Counted from the stretch's first letter, positions 6,697 through 16,165 are shown. The stretch: DNA of 64,000 nt from CBDESM01 sp965205165 (GCA_965205165.1 OZ242037.1:1302001-1366000); one strand, 5' to 3'. Program-made: numbers and translations. The notes: generated by a model not told the origin, from the letters alone.

Positions 6697-8445
6697 ATGG
6701 GCATCCAAGACCGCGACTACTACCGCAGGCGGCATGGCGGTCCGCCCAGCGCCGATGCGACGCGGCCCAGCACCTCTGGCGGCTCCGGGGCCAACTCCGG
6801 GCCGGTGAGAAGGAAGCGGAGCGGAACCGGCGATAGCCCCCCGCGCCGGCCCCCGCCCGGCCGGTCGCGGCGGATCCGCGGAAAGCACTTCCTCCTGCTC
6901 GTCATCGCGTTGGTAGCCGCCTTCGTCGTCTGGAGACTTTTCGAGGCTGGCACCCTCGAAGACGCAAAAGACGAGATCGTCGACTGGTTCACCGACGACA
7001 CTGCGGAAGACATGGGGCCGGTGAGCGACGAATCCGGATCGGAGACATCGGGCACTGAACAGGGTGGCGACACTGCGGAAGACGCGGGGCCGGCAAGCGG
7101 TGAATCCGGATCGGAGACATCGGGCACCGAACGGGGTGGCGATGCTGCGGAAGACACGGGGCCAGCGAGCGGTGAATCCGGATCGGGGATATCGGGCACC
7201 AAACGAGATGACGACACCGCGGAAAGCACTAGGCCGACGAGCGGGGGATCCGAATCGGGGGTATCGGTCGCCGAGCAGGATGACAACACTGCAGAAGACG
7301 CAAGGCCGGCGAGCGAAGGATCCGGATCGGGGGTGTCGGACACTGGAGGGGATGAAGTGCGTTCTGCAAGAGCGCCGGCGACGCCTCCGGTCGGGCCGGC
7401 GGCGGAGTGTCCGGATGAGGGGGAGATTCTGCTTGCCGGTTCGGACGCGCCGGCTCGTCCTGACTCGGGCATCGCCGCGGCCGAGGCGGCCGATCTGCGG
7501 CAGATCGTGCTCGAGCTGACCAATGATGCGAGGCGCGCGGCGGGCTTGTCGCCCGTGCGGCTCGGCGCGAATCTGGCGCCGCAGGAACACGCGGAGGACA
7601 TGGCGGAGAGCTGCTTCCTCTCGCATTGGGGAACCGACGGGATGAAGCCGTACATGCGCTACTCGCTGGCGGGTGGGGTGCAGGCCAATGGGGAGAATGT
7701 GAGCGGCTCGTCGTTCTGTCCCGCGGACCCGTCACGCTACGCGCAAGACTCGCTGGCAGAGGAGGCGCGGCAGGCCGTCGAACGCCTGATGGGCAGCCCC
7801 GGTCACCGGGCCAACATCCTGCGGCCGGAGCATCGGCTGCTGCATCTCGGATTGGCCTACCGAGCGCCGAACTTCTGGATGGTGCAGCAGTTCAGCGGGC
7901 ACTATGCGGCGTTCGCCCAAGCGCCGACGATCGAGGGCGGCGAACTGAGTTTCGACATGACCGCATGTAATGGCGCTCGCGTGTCTCGGGATGATCTGAG
8001 TGTGCAGGTTCGCCATGATCCGCTGCCTTCTCCGCTGACGCCGGGCCAGCTGCAGCGGACTTCTTGCTACTCGAGCGGTCGTGCGATTGCGGCGCTGCGC
8101 CGGCCGCTGGGGCAGCGCCAGTTCTACACAAGCCACGACTTCAGTCTGCCCGGGAGCGGGTGCTTGGATCCGTATCTGCTTGATCCGGACTTGCCAGCGG
8201 CGCAGTCGTACGACGACGCGGCGCTGCTCAAGGTGCCCGCACGTTCGGGGCGATCTGGCGGTGATGAGTTGGGCGTCTGGATCACCGCTGATCGGTGGGA
8301 CATCAATGGTGGGCGCGCTCGCGTCGCAGCCGATCTCTCGGCATTGCTTCGCGCCGCGGGCGGCGGCGTCTACACGATCTTGATCTGGGGCTCCGTCCGC
8401 GGGGACGACGTCCCGATCGCGGAGTACTCGATCTTCGTCGAGTAG
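6697..8445 (+). CDS. Membrane-anchored CAP/SCP-domain protein with acidic repeats
   Basis: A 582-residue paralogue of the protein at 5030. It starts MGIQDRDYYRRRHGG, a short motif I recall at the N-terminus of otherwise unrelated bacterial membrane proteins. A basic Pro/Arg-rich stretch (to about 63) and one transmembrane segment (about 64-80, HFLLLVIALVAAFVVW) follow. An extracytoplasmic stalk of five 24-residue acidic repeats (101-220) leads to a CAP domain (about 265-410) with QEHAEDMA, NGENVSG and PGHRANILRPEHR, and then the same C-terminal domain as the paralogue. There is no LysM, so it probably reaches the wall through the stalk rather than binding peptidoglycan. The gene ends in the same AEYSIFVE codons as its neighbour. 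Confidence 0.85.
   Translation: MGIQDRDYYRRRHGGPPSADATRPSTSGGSGANSGPVRRKRSGTGDSPPRRPPPGRSRRIRGKHFLLLVIALVAAFVVWRLFEAGTLEDAKDEIVDWFTDDTAEDMGPVSDESGSETSGTEQGGDTAEDAGPASGESGSETSGTERGGDAAEDTGPASGESGSGISGTKRDDDTAESTRPTSGGSESGVSVAEQDDNTAEDARPASEGSGSGVSDTGGDEVRSARAPATPPVGPAAECPDEGEILLAGSDAPARPDSGIAAAEAADLRQIVLELTNDARRAAGLSPVRLGANLAPQEHAEDMAESCFLSHWGTDGMKPYMRYSLAGGVQANGENVSGSSFCPADPSRYAQDSLAEEARQAVERLMGSPGHRANILRPEHRLLHLGLAYRAPNFWMVQQFSGHYAAFAQAPTIEGGELSFDMTACNGARVSRDDLSVQVRHDPLPSPLTPGQLQRTSCYSSGRAIAALRRPLGQRQFYTSHDFSLPGSGCLDPYLLDPDLPAAQSYDDAALLKVPARSGRSGGDELGVWITADRWDINGGRARVAADLSALLRAAGGGVYTILIWGSVRGDDVPIAEYSIFVE
6997..7356 (+). repeat. Five tandem 72-bp repeats encoding 24-residue acidic units
   Basis: Five copies in frame, each reading approximately DTAEDxGPASGESGSExSGT plus four residues. 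The last two copies are most diverged. The repeat count is likely to vary between strains. The encoded region is rich in Asp, Glu, Ser and Gly and should be a flexible extracellular stalk. Confidence 0.85.
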
Positions 8446-8483
8446 GCCGGGACGCCGCTGATCGAGCGCGGGTGGCGGTTGGC

Positions 8484-11400
8484 CTAGCTCCCCTGGATGT
8501 CGAACTGGATGTCCAGCGCGTCGGTGTTGCCGTTGGCGTCGGTGACGGTGTAGGTCACGGTGGGCGCGCCACTGGCGTCCGGGGAGCCGGAGAGGACGCG
8601 GGTGGCGGCGTTGAAGCTGAGCCCCTGCGGAGGACTCGCGAGGCTGTAAGTCAGCGTGCCCGTTCCGCCGGTTGCGGAGGGCAGGGTCATCGAGAGCGAG
8701 ACTCCGACGGTCGCGTCGATGGAGAACTCGGTCACGCTGAATGCGGGGTTGCTCTCGGGGGCGGCGGAGATCACGATGCGGACGGTCATGGTCGCGCTGT
8801 CGCCGTCCGCGTCGGTCGCGGTGTAGGTGTGGCTGCTGTTGCCCGCCGCCCGCGGCGTGCCGGAGAGGGAGCGGGTTGCGGAGGCGAAGACGACGCCTTG
8901 CGGCTTCCTCGCCACCGTGTAGCTCAGCGTGCCGTCGCCGCCGGTTGCGGCGGGGAGAGTGCAGCTGAGCGCCTCGTTGACCGTGCCGTAGCAGGAGTGG
9001 GTCGACGCGCTGAAGGACGGGGTTCGATCAGCGGATGCGATCGTGAGGGTGACGGTCATCGTGGCCGCATCGCCGTCGCTATCGGTCGCGGTGTAGGTGA
9101 GGCTGCTGGTGCCTGCGGCTGCGGGCGTGCCGGAGAGCAGGCGGGTGGCGGCGGTGAAGACGAGGTTTTGCGGCGGGGAGGCGAGGGAGTAGGTCAGCGT
9201 GCCGTCGCCGCCGGACGCGGCGGGCAGGGTGCAGCTGAGCGCCGCGCCCGCGGTGCCGGAGCAGGCGTGGCTTTGGGCGCTGAAGGCGGGCGAGCGATCC
9301 GGGGTCGCCACCGGTGCGGCTGCGATGTCGAACTGGACGTCCAGCGCGTCGGTGTTGCCGTTGGCGTCGGTGACGGTGTAGGTCACGATGGGCGCACCGC
9401 TGGCTTCGGGGGAGCCGGAGAGGACGCGGGTCGCGGCGTTGAAGCTGAGTCCCTGCGGGGGACTTGCGAGGCTGTAGGTCAGCGTGCCCGTTCCGCCCGT
9501 CGCAGCCGGCAGCGTCGTCGAGAGCGAGACGCCGACGGTGCCGTCGATGGAGAACTCGGACACGCTGAATGCGGGGTTGCCCGCGGGGGCGGCGGAGATC
9601 GCGATGCGGACGGTCATGGTCGCACTGTCGCCGTCGCTGTCGGTCGCCGTGTAGGTGTGGCTGCTGGTGCCCGCCGCACGCGGCGTGCCGGAGAGGGCAC
9701 GGGTTGCGGAGGCGAAGACGACGCCCTGCGGCTTCCTTGCCACCGTGTAGCTCAGCGAACCGTCTCCGCCGGTCGCGACGGGCAGGGTGCAGCTGAGCGC
9801 CTGGTTGACCGTGCCGGAGCAGGTGTGGCTCGATGTGCTGAAGGACGGCGTTCGATCGGCCGACGCGATCGTGAGGGTGACGTTGATCCGGTCGCTGTCC
9901 CAGTCGCGGTCGGCGACGTCGTAGGTCATCACGCGGGTCAAGGCGGCGGCGGAGCTGCCGGACAGCACACGGGTGACGGGGTGGAAGCTGAACCCCTCCG
10001 GGACGGTTCCGAGCCAGTAGGTGAGTCTGCCGTCACCGCCGGATCCGGCGGGCAGGGTGCAGCTGAGCGCCACGCCGATCGTGCCGGAGCAGGCGTAGCT
10101 CTGCACGCTGAAGGTCGGGGCGTTGACGGGCGTCTCTTCGGTCGCGGCGGCGCTGATTTGGACGCTGACGGACAGGGTGGCGGCGTCGCCGTCGCTGTCG
10201 GTGGCGGTATAGGTGAGGCTGGTCGTGCCGGCGGCATCGGGCGTGCCGGAGAGGGTCCGGCTGGACGCGGTGAAGGCGAGGCCCTGCGGCGGCGTTGCGA
10301 GCGAGTAGGTGAGCGTGCCGTCGCCGCCGGACGCGGCGGGCAGGGTGCAGTTGAGCGCAGCGCCGGCGGTGCCGGGGCAGGTGTGGGAGGACGCGCTGAA
10401 CGAGGGCGTCAGATCGGCGTCGGCGGCGCTGATGATGACCACGATGGAGAAGGTGGCGTCGTCGCCGTCGCTGTCCTCGGCGTTGTAGGCGAGGAATGTC
10501 CGGCCGGCGGCGATCGGGGTGCCGGAGAGGACGCGGGTTGCGGCGTTGAAGACAAGGCTGCGCGGGGGCGTTGCCAGCGAGTAGGTGAGCGCGCCGTCGC
10601 CGCCGGATGCGGCGGGCAGGGCGCAGCTGAGCGCGGTGCCGACCTTGCCGCGGCAGGAGAAGCCGCTGAGGCCGACGCTGCCCCAGCTGGGCGAGAGGTC
10701 GCGGGCCGAGCCGGCGGCGATCCTGAGGATGACGGTCATCGTGGCGCTGTCGCCGTCGGCGTCCGTGACTTTGTAGGTGAGGCTGTGGGCGCCGGCGGTG
10801 GAGGGGGCGGCCCTGCCGTAGAGGCGGCGGTTGGCGGGGTTGAACGTCAGCCCTTGGGGCGGGGTCGTGAGCGAGTAGGCGAGCGTTCCGTTGCCGCCGG
10901 TGGCGGCGGGGAGCTGCCGGGAGAGCCAGTGTAGGCCGGGGCCGGCGGTGGTGCTGACGGCGAACGAGGCGGAGGTGAAGGCGGGGCTGCTGTCGGCCTC
11001 GGGGTCGGGCGCGATTTGCACGTTGAGCGACATGCTGCCGCTGTCGCCGTCTTCGTCGGTGACGATGTACCTGATGGTGAAGCTCTGCGCGTTGGTCGGG
11101 GTGCCGGAGAGGGTGTGCAGGCCCCTGCTGAGGGTGAGGCCGGGAATCTGCGAGCTCAGGGTGTAGGTGAGCCCGCCGTCGCCGCCCGAGGCGGCGGGGA
11201 GGGTGGTCGACAGCGCCTGTCCGACGGTGCCGGTGACGACGAAGGCCTGAAGCGAGAACGTGGGCGTCTGATCCACGACCTGGCCCTCGGGCGCGACGAG
11301 GCGGATGATGACGTTGACCACGGCTCGTTCGCCGTCGTCGTCGGTCGCGGTGTATCTGATCGTGTGGTTGCCGGCGGCGCGCGGCGTGCCGGAGAGGACC

Positions 11401-14400
11401 CGGGTCAGGGCGTTGAGGCTGAGTCCCTGGGGCACCGTCTCGAGCGAGTAGGCGAGGGTCCCGTCGCCGCCCGTCGCGGCCGGGAGGGTGGCCGAGAATT
11501 CCTCGCCGACGGTGCCGGTGAAGGTGGCGGCGACTCCGGTGGCGAATGAGGGGGAGGTGCCGGTGCTGACCGGCCGGCTTTGCCTGGTGACGAGGTAGAA
11601 GGTGAGCTGGTCGCCGTCGGAGGCGGCCGCGTTGGAGTCGCTGTCGACGACGCTGTAGGTCACCGAGTCGGTGCGGCTGAGCAGGCCCTGGCCCAAGGTG
11701 CGGACGCGAGCGCCGTAGATTTGGCGGGTGACGGGGTTGAACCTGACGGCGGTGTTTCCGGATGAGAGGCTGTAGACCAGCGCACCGTTGCCGCCGGTGG
11801 CGGCGGGGAGGGTGACGCTCCAGGAATCGCCATCGGTGACTTCGATGCTGCGCTGCTGGCTGGTGAATTGCGGCGCGGTATCGGCCGGGGCGATGCGGAC
11901 CGAGACGGCCATGAGGGCGGCGTCGCCGTCCTCGTCGGCGGCGGAGTAGAGCACCCGGTAGTCGCCCCTCGATCTGGGCGTGCCAGAGAAGACGCGGGTG
12001 GCCGGATCGAAGCTCAGGCCGGAGATATCAGTGGCGATCCGGTAACGCAGGTCGCCGTTGCCGCCGGTCGCGGCGGGGAGGGTCGAAGAGAGCGCCCGGC
12101 CGACGGAGCCGGTCACGACGTGGGTGATCGAGCCGAACGAGGGCGAGCTGTCGATGTCCGGCGCCGCGCCGATGTTGACGCGGACGACGATGTCCGCGCT
12201 GTCGCCGTCGGCGTCGGTGGCGGTGTAGCCGGCGCTGTACTCGCCGGCGGCGGAGGGGGTGCCCGCGAGGGCCCGCGCCGAGGGATCGAAGCGCAGGTTC
12301 GCGATTTCCGTGATCGGTGCCGCGGGGTCGCCCGCGCTCAGCGAGTAGGTCAGCGGGGCGTTGCCGCCGGACGCGGCGGGCAGGGTGCAGCTGAGCGCGA
12401 TGCCGGCAGCGCCGGAGCAGGTGTAGCTCGAAGCGGTGAAGGACGGCGAGGTGTCCGGCTCGGGGACGCCGACATTGGCCTGGGGGCCGACGTTGGCGCC
12501 GGTTCCGGCACCCGGTCCCGTTCCGGTGCCGCCATCCGCGCCGGTCTCGGCGTCCGCGTCCTCGGAAACCGGAGGGGCGGAGACGACCATTTCGCCGCTG
12601 GTGGAGGCGGTGTCGCCGTCGGCGTCGGTGACGGTGTAGGTGACGCGGAAGGTGCCGGCGCGTTCGGGGGTGCCGTTGATTCGGCCGCCCGCGGGCGGGA
12701 CGGACATGCCGGGAGCGCCGGTGAGGGAGTAGGTGAGGGGCGGGTTGCCGCCGGTGGCGGTGAGCAGGTAGGCGGTGAAGGGGGAGCCGGCGATGAGGCC
12801 GTAGAAGTCGCCGAGGATGTCGCCGCCGAAGCTCGGCTTGAGGTCGGGCATGTCGGAATCGCGGACTCTGATCATGAAGGTCATGGCGTGGGAGGCGCCG
12901 TCGGCATCGGCGACGGTGTAGGTCTCCCAGTAGGTTCCGGCGCGCTCGGGAGTGCCTGAGTATGCGCGGGTTGCGGGGTTGAAGGCTAGGCCGGGGACGC
13001 TGGGAGTCAGCGAGTAGGCCAGCGGGGCGTTGCCGCCGACGGCTTCGGGCAGGGTGAGGGATTGGGCCTCGTCGATCTCGAAGTCGCGGTTGAGCGAAGC
13101 GGACGGGAAGCGGGGGCCGACGCTGGCCGGGGGCGGAGCGGAGGGATCGGCTTCCGCGGCGGCGATTCGGACGATGAAGTTGATCGAGACGCGGTCGCCG
13201 TCCTCGTCGGTCGCGGTGAGGGTGATGGCGCCGCGGAAGGGGGCGGCGGGGCTGCCGGAGAAGACGGCGGTGTCGGCGGCGAGGCCGACGCCGCGGGGGC
13301 CCCAGTTGATGGTGTAAGTGAGGGCGCCGTTGCCGCCGATCGCGGTGGGCAGGGAGATGGTCATGAATTGGCCGACGGTGCCGCTGACGTCCGGGCCTTC
13401 CTCGACGTTGAAGGACGGCCTGAGGTCGTCGCTGACGGCCGGCTGGGTCGGGGATGAGACTTGGATCGTGAAATAGCGGTGCGCGGTGTTGCCATCGGCG
13501 TCGGTCGCCGTGTAGGTCATCCGGTAGTTGCCGGCTTGGTCGGGCGCGCCGGAGTGGGTCCTGGCGGCGGCGTTGAAGGTCATACCCGGGACGTCGGGGG
13601 TCAGGGAGTAGGAGATCGGCGCGGTGCCGCCGGTTGCGGCGGGGTAGGCGGCGGACACGTTGGTGCCGGTGTCGTAGACGCGATGCAAGAGGGAGGCGGG
13701 GGTGGTGAAGCGCAGCCCGGTCGCCTGGCTGACGGTGATCATGAAGGTGAGCGAGGCGGTGTCGCCGTCGGCGTCGGTGGCGACGTAGAGCATGCGGTGG
13801 CTGTTTGGGGCGGCCGGGGTGCCGCTGAGCGTGCGGGTGCCGACGTCGAAGGCCATGCCGGGGATGTTGGGGGCGAGGGAGTAGGCGAGGCTGCCGTTGC
13901 CGCCGGTGGCGAGCGGCAGAGTGACGCGCTGGGATTGGCCGACGACGAAGTCGAAGTTGAGCGAGATGGCGGGGAACTGCGGCTCGCTGTCCGCCTCGGC
14001 GGCGATCTGGACGGGGAATTCGATGCTCGCGCCGTCGAGGTCGGCGTCGGTCACGCTGTAGCGCATGCTGAAATTGCCGGCCCTGGCCGGGGCGCCGGTG
14101 ACGCTGCGGGTTTCGCCGTTGAAGGAGATGCCGGGGATGGCCGGGTCGAGGTTGTAGCGGAGGGGGGCGTTGCCGAGGTCGGCCGCGGGCAGCGTCAGCG
14201 GGGCGATGGCGACGCCGACGGTCCATGTTTGCGGGGCGATGGTTTCGCCGCCGAACGAGGGCCGGGTGTCGGGGCCGGAGGGCTGGCCGCCGGTGGAAGT
14301 GCCGGCGGGGTTGACGGTGATCGTGAAAGTGGCGTTGACGACCGCGCCGGCGGCGTCGTTGGCGGTGTAGAAGACGAGGTGCTCGCCGGCGGTTTGCGGG

Positions 14401-15179
14401 GTGCCGCTAAGGGTGCGGGTGGCGGCGTCGAAGCTGAGTCCGCGGATTCGGTGGATCAGGCTGTAGCGGAGCGAGCCTTCGCCGCCGGTCGCGTCGGGCA
14501 GGACGACGGGGGTGATTTGCGCGCCTTCGGTGAAGGTTTGGTTGGAGGGAGCGGAAGTGAACGCGAACTCGTCGCCGTCCTCGTCAGGCTGTTCGCCGGG
14601 GCCGGTGCCGCTCGTGCCTTCGCCCTCGCCGGTGTTGGTGCCGCCGGTCTCAGTCTCGGAGTCGGGGCCGGAGTCGGTGCCGGTTTCCGGTTCCTCCGGC
14701 TGCGGGGCGGCGGGCAGGGTGACGGGCGAGCTCGAGACCCAGCGGCCGAGGAATCCGGCCCGGGCGTTCAGGGCGGACCGGCGGATCGAGGGGAGGATGA
14801 TCCGGCCGGCGTACTCGACGGCGGTGTCGTACCGCTCCGGCGTGACCTGTCCGTCCCCCGTCGTCGCGGGCAGGATGCGGATGACGGCGCGGACCCCGCC
14901 CTCGATGCCGGGCAGGTCGACGGCGGAGCTGCGCAGCCATTGGCCCGGTCGGTCGGCGGAGGCTTGGGGGGTGAGGAAACGCAGCGACGGGAGGTAGCGC
15001 CGGCCGGCATGGCTGATCGCGACTTCGGCGTTGGAGGTGTTGAGCGGCATCCGCAGGTCGACGGTGACCTCGCGCGATGTCGGCGATTCCTGTGCGGTGG
15101 CGATGCCGGCGGCCGAAACGGCGAGCACCAGCACCGCGAACAGGCACGCGGGCAGGCGCAGACGGATGAGGTCGGGCAT
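8484..15179 (-). CDS. Giant secreted protein with 21 Ig-like (He_PIG/cadherin-like) repeats
   Basis: A 2,231-residue exported protein. The start at 15179 begins a clear signal peptide (MPDLIRLRLPACLF... ending SAAGIATAQ) and has GGAGG 6 bases upstream; an in-frame ATG at 15233 is possible. After the signal come two short beta repeats with YLPSLRFL/ILPSIRRS and QWLRSS/RWVSSS, then an acidic Gly/Thr linker. Next are 21 consecutive units of about 85-105 residues. Each unit has the pattern LPAATGGxGxLxYSL, GLxFNxxTRxLSGTP and YTxTDxDGDxA, typical of putative-Ig (He_PIG) domains. The DxDGD motif may bind Ca2+. Units from about the 14th onward often hold a Cys pair. There is no C-terminal anchor or sorting signal. 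A role in adhesion or surface structure is inferred from architecture. Confidence 0.88.
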   Translation of the reverse strand: MPDLIRLRLPACLFAVLVLAVSAAGIATAQESPTSREVTVDLRMPLNTSNAEVAISHAGRRYLPSLRFLTPQASADRPGQWLRSSAVDLPGIEGGVRAVIRILPATTGDGQVTPERYDTAVEYAGRIILPSIRRSALNARAGFLGRWVSSSPVTLPAAPQPEEPETGTDSGPDSETETGGTNTGEGEGTSGTGPGEQPDEDGDEFAFTSAPSNQTFTEGAQITPVVLPDATGGEGSLRYSLIHRIRGLSFDAATRTLSGTPQTAGEHLVFYTANDAAGAVVNATFTITVNPAGTSTGGQPSGPDTRPSFGGETIAPQTWTVGVAIAPLTLPAADLGNAPLRYNLDPAIPGISFNGETRSVTGAPARAGNFSMRYSVTDADLDGASIEFPVQIAAEADSEPQFPAISLNFDFVVGQSQRVTLPLATGGNGSLAYSLAPNIPGMAFDVGTRTLSGTPAAPNSHRMLYVATDADGDTASLTFMITVSQATGLRFTTPASLLHRVYDTGTNVSAAYPAATGGTAPISYSLTPDVPGMTFNAAARTHSGAPDQAGNYRMTYTATDADGNTAHRYFTIQVSSPTQPAVSDDLRPSFNVEEGPDVSGTVGQFMTISLPTAIGGNGALTYTINWGPRGVGLAADTAVFSGSPAAPFRGAITLTATDEDGDRVSINFIVRIAAAEADPSAPPPASVGPRFPSASLNRDFEIDEAQSLTLPEAVGGNAPLAYSLTPSVPGLAFNPATRAYSGTPERAGTYWETYTVADADGASHAMTFMIRVRDSDMPDLKPSFGGDILGDFYGLIAGSPFTAYLLTATGGNPPLTYSLTGAPGMSVPPAGGRINGTPERAGTFRVTYTVTDADGDTASTSGEMVVSAPPVSEDADAETGADGGTGTGPGAGTGANVGPQANVGVPEPDTSPSFTASSYTCSGAAGIALSCTLPAASGGNAPLTYSLSAGDPAAPITEIANLRFDPSARALAGTPSAAGEYSAGYTATDADGDSADIVVRVNIGAAPDIDSSPSFGSITHVVTGSVGRALSSTLPAATGGNGDLRYRIATDISGLSFDPATRVFSGTPRSRGDYRVLYSAADEDGDAALMAVSVRIAPADTAPQFTSQQRSIEVTDGDSWSVTLPAATGGNGALVYSLSSGNTAVRFNPVTRQIYGARVRTLGQGLLSRTDSVTYSVVDSDSNAAASDGDQLTFYLVTRQSRPVSTGTSPSFATGVAATFTGTVGEEFSATLPAATGGDGTLAYSLETVPQGLSLNALTRVLSGTPRAAGNHTIRYTATDDDGERAVVNVIIRLVAPEGQVVDQTPTFSLQAFVVTGTVGQALSTTLPAASGGDGGLTYTLSSQIPGLTLSRGLHTLSGTPTNAQSFTIRYIVTDEDGDSGSMSLNVQIAPDPEADSSPAFTSASFAVSTTAGPGLHWLSRQLPAATGGNGTLAYSLTTPPQGLTFNPANRRLYGRAAPSTAGAHSLTYKVTDADGDSATMTVILRIAAGSARDLSPSWGSVGLSGFSCRGKVGTALSCALPAASGGDGALTYSLATPPRSLVFNAATRVLSGTPIAAGRTFLAYNAEDSDGDDATFSIVVIISAADADLTPSFSASSHTCPGTAGAALNCTLPAASGGDGTLTYSLATPPQGLAFTASSRTLSGTPDAAGTTSLTYTATDSDGDAATLSVSVQISAAATEETPVNAPTFSVQSYACSGTIGVALSCTLPAGSGGDGRLTYWLGTVPEGFSFHPVTRVLSGSSAAALTRVMTYDVADRDWDSDRINVTLTIASADRTPSFSTSSHTCSGTVNQALSCTLPVATGGDGSLSYTVARKPQGVVFASATRALSGTPRAAGTSSHTYTATDSDGDSATMTVRIAISAAPAGNPAFSVSEFSIDGTVGVSLSTTLPAATGGTGTLTYSLASPPQGLSFNAATRVLSGSPEASGAPIVTYTVTDANGNTDALDVQFDIAAAPVATPDRSPAFSAQSHACSGTAGAALSCTLPAASGGDGTLTYSLASPPQNLVFTAATRLLSGTPAAAGTSSLTYTATDSDGDAATMTVTLTIASADRTPSFSASTHSCYGTVNEALSCTLPAATGGDGTLSYTVARKPQGVVFASATRSLSGTPRAAGNSSHTYTATDADGDSATMTVRIVISAAPESNPAFSVTEFSIDATVGVSLSMTLPSATGGTGTLTYSLASPPQGLSFNAATRVLSGSPDASGAPTVTYTVTDANGNTDALDIQFDIQGS
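8487..9857 (-). repeat. Recent duplication of a multi-domain Ig block, period 828 bases
   Basis: The last two Ig units (about 8487-9029) match units 18 and 17 (about 9315-9857) almost base for base at an offset of 828 bases (276 codons, three Ig units). The similarity is far above that among other units, so the 3' end of the gene grew by a recent in-frame three-unit duplication. Confidence 0.75.
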
Positions 15180-15240
15180 CGGAGGCCTCCGCAAACGGGC
15201 AGCCCGGGAGGACCGGTAGGCCGGGCCGCACATCTGCGGG

Positions 15241-15246
15241 AGCGTA
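15241..15246 (-). promoter_or_regulatory. Possible -10 (TACGCT) for the Ig-repeat gene
   Basis: TACGCT lies 7 bases before the in-frame ATG at 15233. Transcription would start near that ATG and leave a leader of about 54 bases with the GGAGG site before the preferred start at 15179. No clear -35 was found. The rest of the 145-base gap to the next gene shows nothing recognisable except ACTATTCAG at 15304-15312, half of the palindrome at 16166. Confidence 0.35.
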
Positions 15247-15324
15247 CCAGCGGAAACGCGTTTTGAAGCAGGTCGCGGAACGTGGTTGCTTCGCGGAGGC
15301 GCAACTATTCAGCCTGCGGTAGAA

Positions 15325-16161
15325 TCAAGCGGCGCGACAGTCCATTTCGCGTTCGAGGGCGGCCTTAAGGCGGGCGCGGGCGAGGCGTTGGCGGTCCGGG
15401 GTCCAGCCTTCGCGCTTGGCGAGGGCGAGGGCTTGGTCGCGGGTGCCGGCGGCGAAGGGGCCGGTGGTTTCGTGGAAGAGGCCGATGCCGGACGGGTTGG
15501 CGCCGGTTTCGAGCATGCGGCGGGCGAAGGCTTCGGGATCGCGCAGTGGCAGCAGAGGGGAGACTCGGATGCCGGTGCGGATGCCGGCGGCGGCCAGCTC
15601 GGCGGCCGCATCGAGGCGCTGGTCGATGCTCGCGCACTTGGGCTCGAAGCGCTTGCGCACCTCGTCGTCGTCCGTGGTGATGCTGAGGTTCACGCGGACG
15701 TGGGCGAAGCGGCGGAAGAGGTCGATGTCGCGGGTGACGATGGGGCTGCGGGTTTGGACGATGAGGCAAGCGCCGCGTTGGGCGAGGATGGGCAGCAGGG
15801 CGCGGGTGAGTCCGAGCCGGCGCTCGATTGGCTGGTATGGGTCGGTGGCGCTGCTCATCAGGACGGTGCGGCCGCGGAGGTCGGCGCGCATGCGGCGCAG
15901 GCGCTCGACGGCGTTGGTCTTGACGCGGACCCAGCGGCCCCAGGCTTCGCGGTCGTCCTCATCGGCGACGAAGAAGGCGGCGTAGCAGTAGGAGCAGGAG
16001 AAGGTGCAGCCCTGGTAGGGGTTGAGCGCGTAGTCGAGCATCTCGAGGCGGCCGGTGGGGCGGGTGAGGATGGAGGCGGAGTCGGCGTAGCGGACTTCGG
16101 CGGGGCCGAACTCGCTTGGGCGGACCGGTTCGGGGTTGGGGTCGATCAGGGAGAGCTGCAT
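15325..16161 (-). CDS. Radical SAM protein, spore photoproduct lyase-like (SplB/COG1533 family)
   Basis: A 278-residue radical SAM enzyme. The 4Fe-4S motif CxxxCxxC is GCTFSCSYCYAAFF (Cys at about 53, 57, 60), preceded by LDYALNPYQ as in the COG1533 (DNA repair photolyase-like) family. Later blocks typical of the family are VLMSSATDPYQPIERR, VQTRSPIVTRDIDLF and VNLSITTDDDEVRKRFEP. Family members use SAM-derived radicals; true spore photoproduct lyases reverse UV lesions, but many relatives are uncharacterised. The protein is shorter than classical SplB (about 340) and lacks its C-terminal extension. The start follows directly after a sigma70-like promoter overlapped by a 12+12-base palindrome, which suggests SOS or repressor control and supports a DNA-repair role. 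Confidence 0.85.
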   Translation of the reverse strand: MQLSLIDPNPEPVRPSEFGPAEVRYADSASILTRPTGRLEMLDYALNPYQGCTFSCSYCYAAFFVADEDDREAWGRWVRVKTNAVERLRRMRADLRGRTVLMSSATDPYQPIERRLGLTRALLPILAQRGACLIVQTRSPIVTRDIDLFRRFAHVRVNLSITTDDDEVRKRFEPKCASIDQRLDAAAELAAAGIRTGIRVSPLLPLRDPEAFARRMLETGANPSGIGLFHETTGPFAAGTRDQALALAKREGWTPDRQRLARARLKAALEREMDCRAA

Positions 16162-16165
16162 GACG

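Larger units (their letters stand above)
4894..8445 (+). repeat. Tandem segmental duplication, two CAP-gene units offset by 1,733 bases
   Basis: Bases 4894 to about 5005 (hydrolase tail, intergenic, MGIQDRDY codons) recur at 6627 to about 6738 with only a few mismatches, an offset of exactly 1,733. Each copy is followed by a CAP-domain gene, and the two genes share long identical stretches in the CAP core and the same final codons (AEYSIFVE). The N-terminal linkers differ completely: LysM in copy 1, acidic repeats in copy 2. This indicates an old duplication followed by linker replacement. Confidence 0.85.

Noticed and set aside
6997..7356. CRISPR-like array
   Set aside because: The 72-bp units are in-frame coding repeats without spacers and with no cas genes nearby.
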